DNA of 64,000 bases from Euglena gracilis. Its lineage: Eukaryota; Euglenida; Euglenophyceae; Euglenales. The notes below the pieces were generated by a model that ran no database searches, was not told the origin of the DNA, and saw only the letters and a program-made list of their open reading frames with translations. Shown here piece by piece: positions 60,599-64,000 of the stretch (positions within the stretch are counted from its first letter, which is position 1; every line of letters begins with the position of its first letter). The stretch spans positions 5,136,785 to 5,200,784 of the forward strand of contig CP154955.1 in the NCBI GenBank assembly GCA_039621445.1, given 5' to 3'. The translations under genes were made by a program, and so were the position numbers.

Positions 60599-62160
60599 TC
60601 CCCCCTTTTCTGATACAGACGTGGAGCCAGACGCTGGTGTCAGTCAGGAAAAAATGCAGAAATTTTGGGTGAATACAACATTTTTCACCAGAAATGCTCC
60701 ATTTTGGATAAGAATTGCACATTTCTGTGAAAAATCAGACGTACACAACGAACGTTTGGCATAAAATTGGTATTTGGCCACAATTGAAGGCCACCGAAGG
60801 TCATAGAGGCCAGTTTTATGGCCTAAACGGTCATTTTGGGCCGTTTTGGGGGGGGGGGCCTTTTTGGTAAAAAAAAAATCCATTTTTTCCAGAATATCTC
60901 GACAATTAAACAAAATCAAAGGAAATGTCCAGAGACCGAGAATGAACTCCTTGAAATCAACCATGAATGGAACCAACCATTTCTCCCAACCCTTCATGTT
61001 ACCCAATTACAGCCATTTTACAGCCAATTTTGGCCCGTTTCTGGAGCTGTTTTGGGCTGTTTTGGGCTGGGGTAAAAAAAAATCGATGTTTGCTTGTTTG
61101 TTTGCAAAATATCTCGGAAATGATGCAAGGTCAAAGATCAAAGGAACTTTCCAGTGACCTGCATTGAAGCCCTTGGAACACCCTATCTAACGGTATTTTG
61201 ATTTCCCCGCAACTCCCCGCCTAGCCCGAGTCATGACCAGTTTAAGGGCATTTCGCTCCATACTGTACTTTTTTGGCTTGTTTTAACTTCGCCATTTTTT
61301 TGGGACATTTCAGGGTAAAAATATCAATTTCAAAATCTCTCCTAAATGGTGGGGAATGAAAGGAAATCACTGGTGACCTGAAAAAAGCCCTGGTCGGCCA
61401 GTACCGGGGACCATGACAAATTTCTATCATGACAGGTCAAACAGCACCGACAGCTTCTTGGGCAGGAGTCAGACAGGTTTTCAGGTATGACGGTGTCCAG
61501 GGAAAACTGCCACTTGTACCTCCCCCCTCCTTGTCGTTGACACACCAATGTTCCACGAAAGTGCTACGACACGTGGGGATGGGGCAACAGCACCATAAAA
61601 AAAAAAACAGACTGGGCCAGCAACAATTGGCCTCCACAATTGGAAATTGGACCTCTCAGATTGCATCAAATCACCAAATTCATTGGGGAAAGCATTTGAA
61701 GCCATGGCTGGGAAGAAGATCCGACACTTTTTGAAGAGCCATGGGTGGGAAGAAGATCCGACACATTTTGAAGTGCCTCTGTGCCTTGGCTGAATTTTCC
61801 TTGGCTGAATTGAATCGGCACGCTGTGTCAATTTGCGACTTGGCTGTTTTCGGCCCCCTTTTGGGGTCGAAAAATCAATTTTTCTAAAATTGCTCAAAAA
61901 TGGTGGGGAATCAAAGGAAAAGTCCACAGACCTAAATTGAAGCCCTTAAAATGCCCAATCTAACGGTACTTTGATTTCCCCGCAACTCCCCGCCTAGCCC
62001 AAGTTACGGCCATTTTTCGGCCAGTTTTGGCCATTTTCTACAGTTTTTGGCAACAGGGGGGGGGGTCCAAATGTACCAAATCCTGCAATCCAGCTCAATA
62101 ACAAAATGCCCCAGCCCTCACACACCACTACCCCCCCTTGAAACCGTGTATTGGGGCTCT
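60599..62160. other. no gene; dispersed repeats
   Basis: Apart from the CCCGCAACTCCCC repeats and the 62067-62147 repeat, it has short ORFs only. 61517-61575 is related to 36910-36960 (TTGTCGTTGACAC, CCAATGTTCCA). No splice-supported exon found, including a search for the missing spermidine synthase N-terminus. Confidence 0.5.
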
Positions 62161-62168
62161 GGCTTCAC

Positions 62169-62246
62169 GCCCAAACCGGCGTTCTGGACGCCGGTTCGGC
62201 GCAGAAATTTCTGCGCCAAACCGGTGTCCAGAACGCCGGTTCGGGC
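62169..62246. repeat. 78-bp palindrome
   Basis: Two 39-base arms with three mismatches and no spacer, centred at 62207/62208 (GCGCAGAAA|TTTCTGCGC). The sequence uses the ACCGGCGT/GACGCCGG words of the neighbouring palindrome family. Confidence 0.9.
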
Positions 62247-62681
62247 GGGAAAACGGCGTCCTGGGGACCGAAAATGAAAAGTGCCAAAAAGTGTCCAAAA
62301 TGGTTTGTAGACATGAGGCAATCATATCTGAGCACTTTTTGGGGGGTATTTGGCCAGAAATTGGGGTATTTTGTGCAACAATTTCCATTTGGCCAAATCT
62401 GGGGATTTTCTGAAATAGAATACCATGCAGCAGGGCTGAAATCTAAGGCCATCTAAAACCCTTGAGAAGGGTTATCGATCAAGGGGCAACATGGCAGGTG
62501 AACAGTGGATTTTGGAATTTGCGAAAAGGGTCCAAAAATTGTAATTCTGAAAAAACCCAAGGGGTCCAGCTAAAATTTCCTAACCATAATTCTGAAAAAC
62601 CCAGGGGAGGGTCCAACCAATTTTGAAAACACCCAGGGGGGCCAAAATTTCCCAACTGTAATTAACATTTCCCAACAATTT

Positions 62682-63071
62682 TAAAAACGTGTTCAGCCCG
62701 CCAAATGCCTGCCCTGAAATTCGTGGTCATGAACACGTTTTCAATGAGGGCATTTGTGGCAATGACACGTTTTCCATTAAGGCATTTGTGTTCAGGCACG
62801 TTTTCAATGAGGGCATTTGTGGCAATGACACGTTTTCCATTAAGGCATCTGTGTTCAGGCACGTTTTCCATTAGGGCATCTGTGGCAACCCCGAGCAAGA
62901 AGCAAAAATCGCTGTCATGAAAAATCGGCGTGCGGTTGAGAGGCCGGGTGGTCCTCAACGGGTGAGGCGGGTCGGGGGCACTCTACAACACGACAGAAGG
63001 CTAGGTTGCCTTGGAGCACAACGACAGGGAGTGGCGGACATCACGGCACACGACACGCTTTACACAAAGAA
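62682..63071. repeat. Direct repeat copy 1 with internal ACGTTTTC array
   Basis: Starts TAAAAACGTGTTCAGCCCGC. Holds about five units of roughly 32 bp with ACACGTTTTC and GGGCATTTGTGG, then a unique part ending CGCTTTACACAAA. Same sequence at 63416-63804. Confidence 0.88.
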
Positions 63072-63415
63072 ACCGTGTTTGGGCCGATTTCGAGACTTTA
63101 GAAGTCTTAAATCTTCGCCCAAAACACGGTTTCTACTACAAAAAAGGGGTGGCGGACGCCGGTTCTGTCCTGAACCCGGCGTCCGGGACGCCGGGTTCAG
63201 GACAGAACCGGCGTCCGCCACCCCTTGTTTAAAGCGGCGTTTTAGAGACGCCGGGTTCAGGACAGAACCGGCGTTCACCCCTTTCGGGCCAGGGAGCACT
63301 TAGAAATACGTTCACTAGCGTTCCCCTTTAGTCCCAGGGGGGGACAGCCAAAACGTCCCAAAGCAAAATCTGAAAAAAAAAACCAGAGGATTCAAACATA
63401 AAATCTCTGAAACTC
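63071..63415. repeat. Spacer with hairpins between the direct repeats
   Basis: GAAACCGTGTTTGGGC (63071) is inverted as GCCCAAAACACGGTTTC about 35 bp later. Then come GACGCCGGTTC palindromes at 63152-63275. No ORF of interest. Confidence 0.75.
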
Positions 63416-63804
63416 TAAAAACGTGTTCAGCCCGCCAAATGCCTGCCCTGAAATTCGTGGTCATGAACACGTTTTCAATGAGGGCATCTGTGGCAATGAC
63501 ACGTTTTCAGTGAAGGCATCTGTGGTTAGGCACGTTTTCAATGAGGGCATCTGTGGCAATGACACGTTTTCAGTGAAGGCATCTGTGTCCAGGCACGTTT
63601 TCAATGAGGGCATCTGTGGCAACCCTGAGTAAAAAGCAAAAAAACGCCGTCATGAAAAATCGGTGGGCGGTTGCGAGGACGGGTGGTCCTCAACGAGTGA
63701 GGCGGGTCGGGGGCACTCTACAACACAACAGAAGGCTAGGTTGCCTTGGAGGACAACGAAACGGAGTGGCGGACATCACGGAACACGACACGCTTTACAC
63801 AAAA
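63416..63804. repeat. Direct repeat copy 2
   Basis: Counterpart of 62682-63071, 734 bp to the right, with a few substitutions (CAGTGAAGG for CATTAAGG in the array). The last 200 bp of the window show nothing recognisable. Confidence 0.88.
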
Positions 63805-64000
63805 AAGAGCCATACTTTGGTGGCCGCCGCAAATCTTGGCAATGAAAATGATATGCCAAACCGCAGGCGTCACACACAACTTTGTTCAGCTCCACGCAAT
63901 TTTGCGGAATGCCCGAGCGACGGCATTCACGTATGTCTGAAAAGAGGTTGCCGAACGATTCCCTGAAACGAACAAAGTTCCCGACTGCTGCTCACGTTGA

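Noticed and set aside
61437-61548. LDTVIP on the minus strand as the missing N-terminal spermidine synthase exon
   Set aside because: No donor in phase, and the residues around it do not resemble the family.

Overview
This is nuclear DNA of a eukaryote, most likely a protist or alga with a large, repeat-loaded genome. One host gene is recognisable, spermidine synthase, cut into at least eight short exons by GT-AG introns plus one GC-AG intron. Everything else I can identify is mobile-element sequence, small transposons, simple repeats and very many runs of 8-40 G or C. A four-unit TTAGGG tract is present. There is no sign of bacterial gene organisation. I cannot name the species from the sequence; an alveolate alga such as a chromerid would fit the gene structure, but that is inference.

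Layout. 1-6.4 kb: an LTR retrotransposon derivative on the minus strand with near-identical 584/588-bp LTRs, primer-binding site, polypurine tract and 4-bp target duplication, but no protein domain. 6.4-10.9 kb: decayed sequence with gag-like scraps. 10.9-18.6 kb: broken Ty3/gypsy elements: a GC-rich minus-strand RT-RNase H-linker-integrase, a second RNase H, a plus-strand protease and RT, and a minus-strand gag. 18.6-19.0 kb: an array of small hairpins. 19.6-36.2 kb: at least six copies or fragments (A-F) of DIRS-type retrotransposons (RT, RNase H, Dam-like methyltransferase, tyrosine recombinase) from at least two families, with foldback terminal modules; copy C also carries two tRNA-derived SINEs. 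36.2-38.7 kb: no gene, one 92-bp-arm hairpin and a telomere-type tract. 39.0-56.5 kb: the spermidine synthase gene on the minus strand, its introns packed with MITEs and simple repeats. 56.5-64 kb: more MITEs, minisatellites and GC-rich palindrome families.

Working together. The DIRS copies supply a reverse transcriptase plus a tyrosine recombinase instead of an integrase, but every copy here is broken by frameshifts, stops or truncation. The non-autonomous elements (LARD, MITEs, SINEs) depend on enzymes encoded elsewhere. Two MITE insertions are proven by target duplications and by uninterrupted sister copies of the sequence they landed in. Spermidine synthase (putrescine + decarboxylated SAM to spermidine) looks intact from its second conserved block to its C terminus; its N-terminal exon was not found and may lie beyond the right edge.
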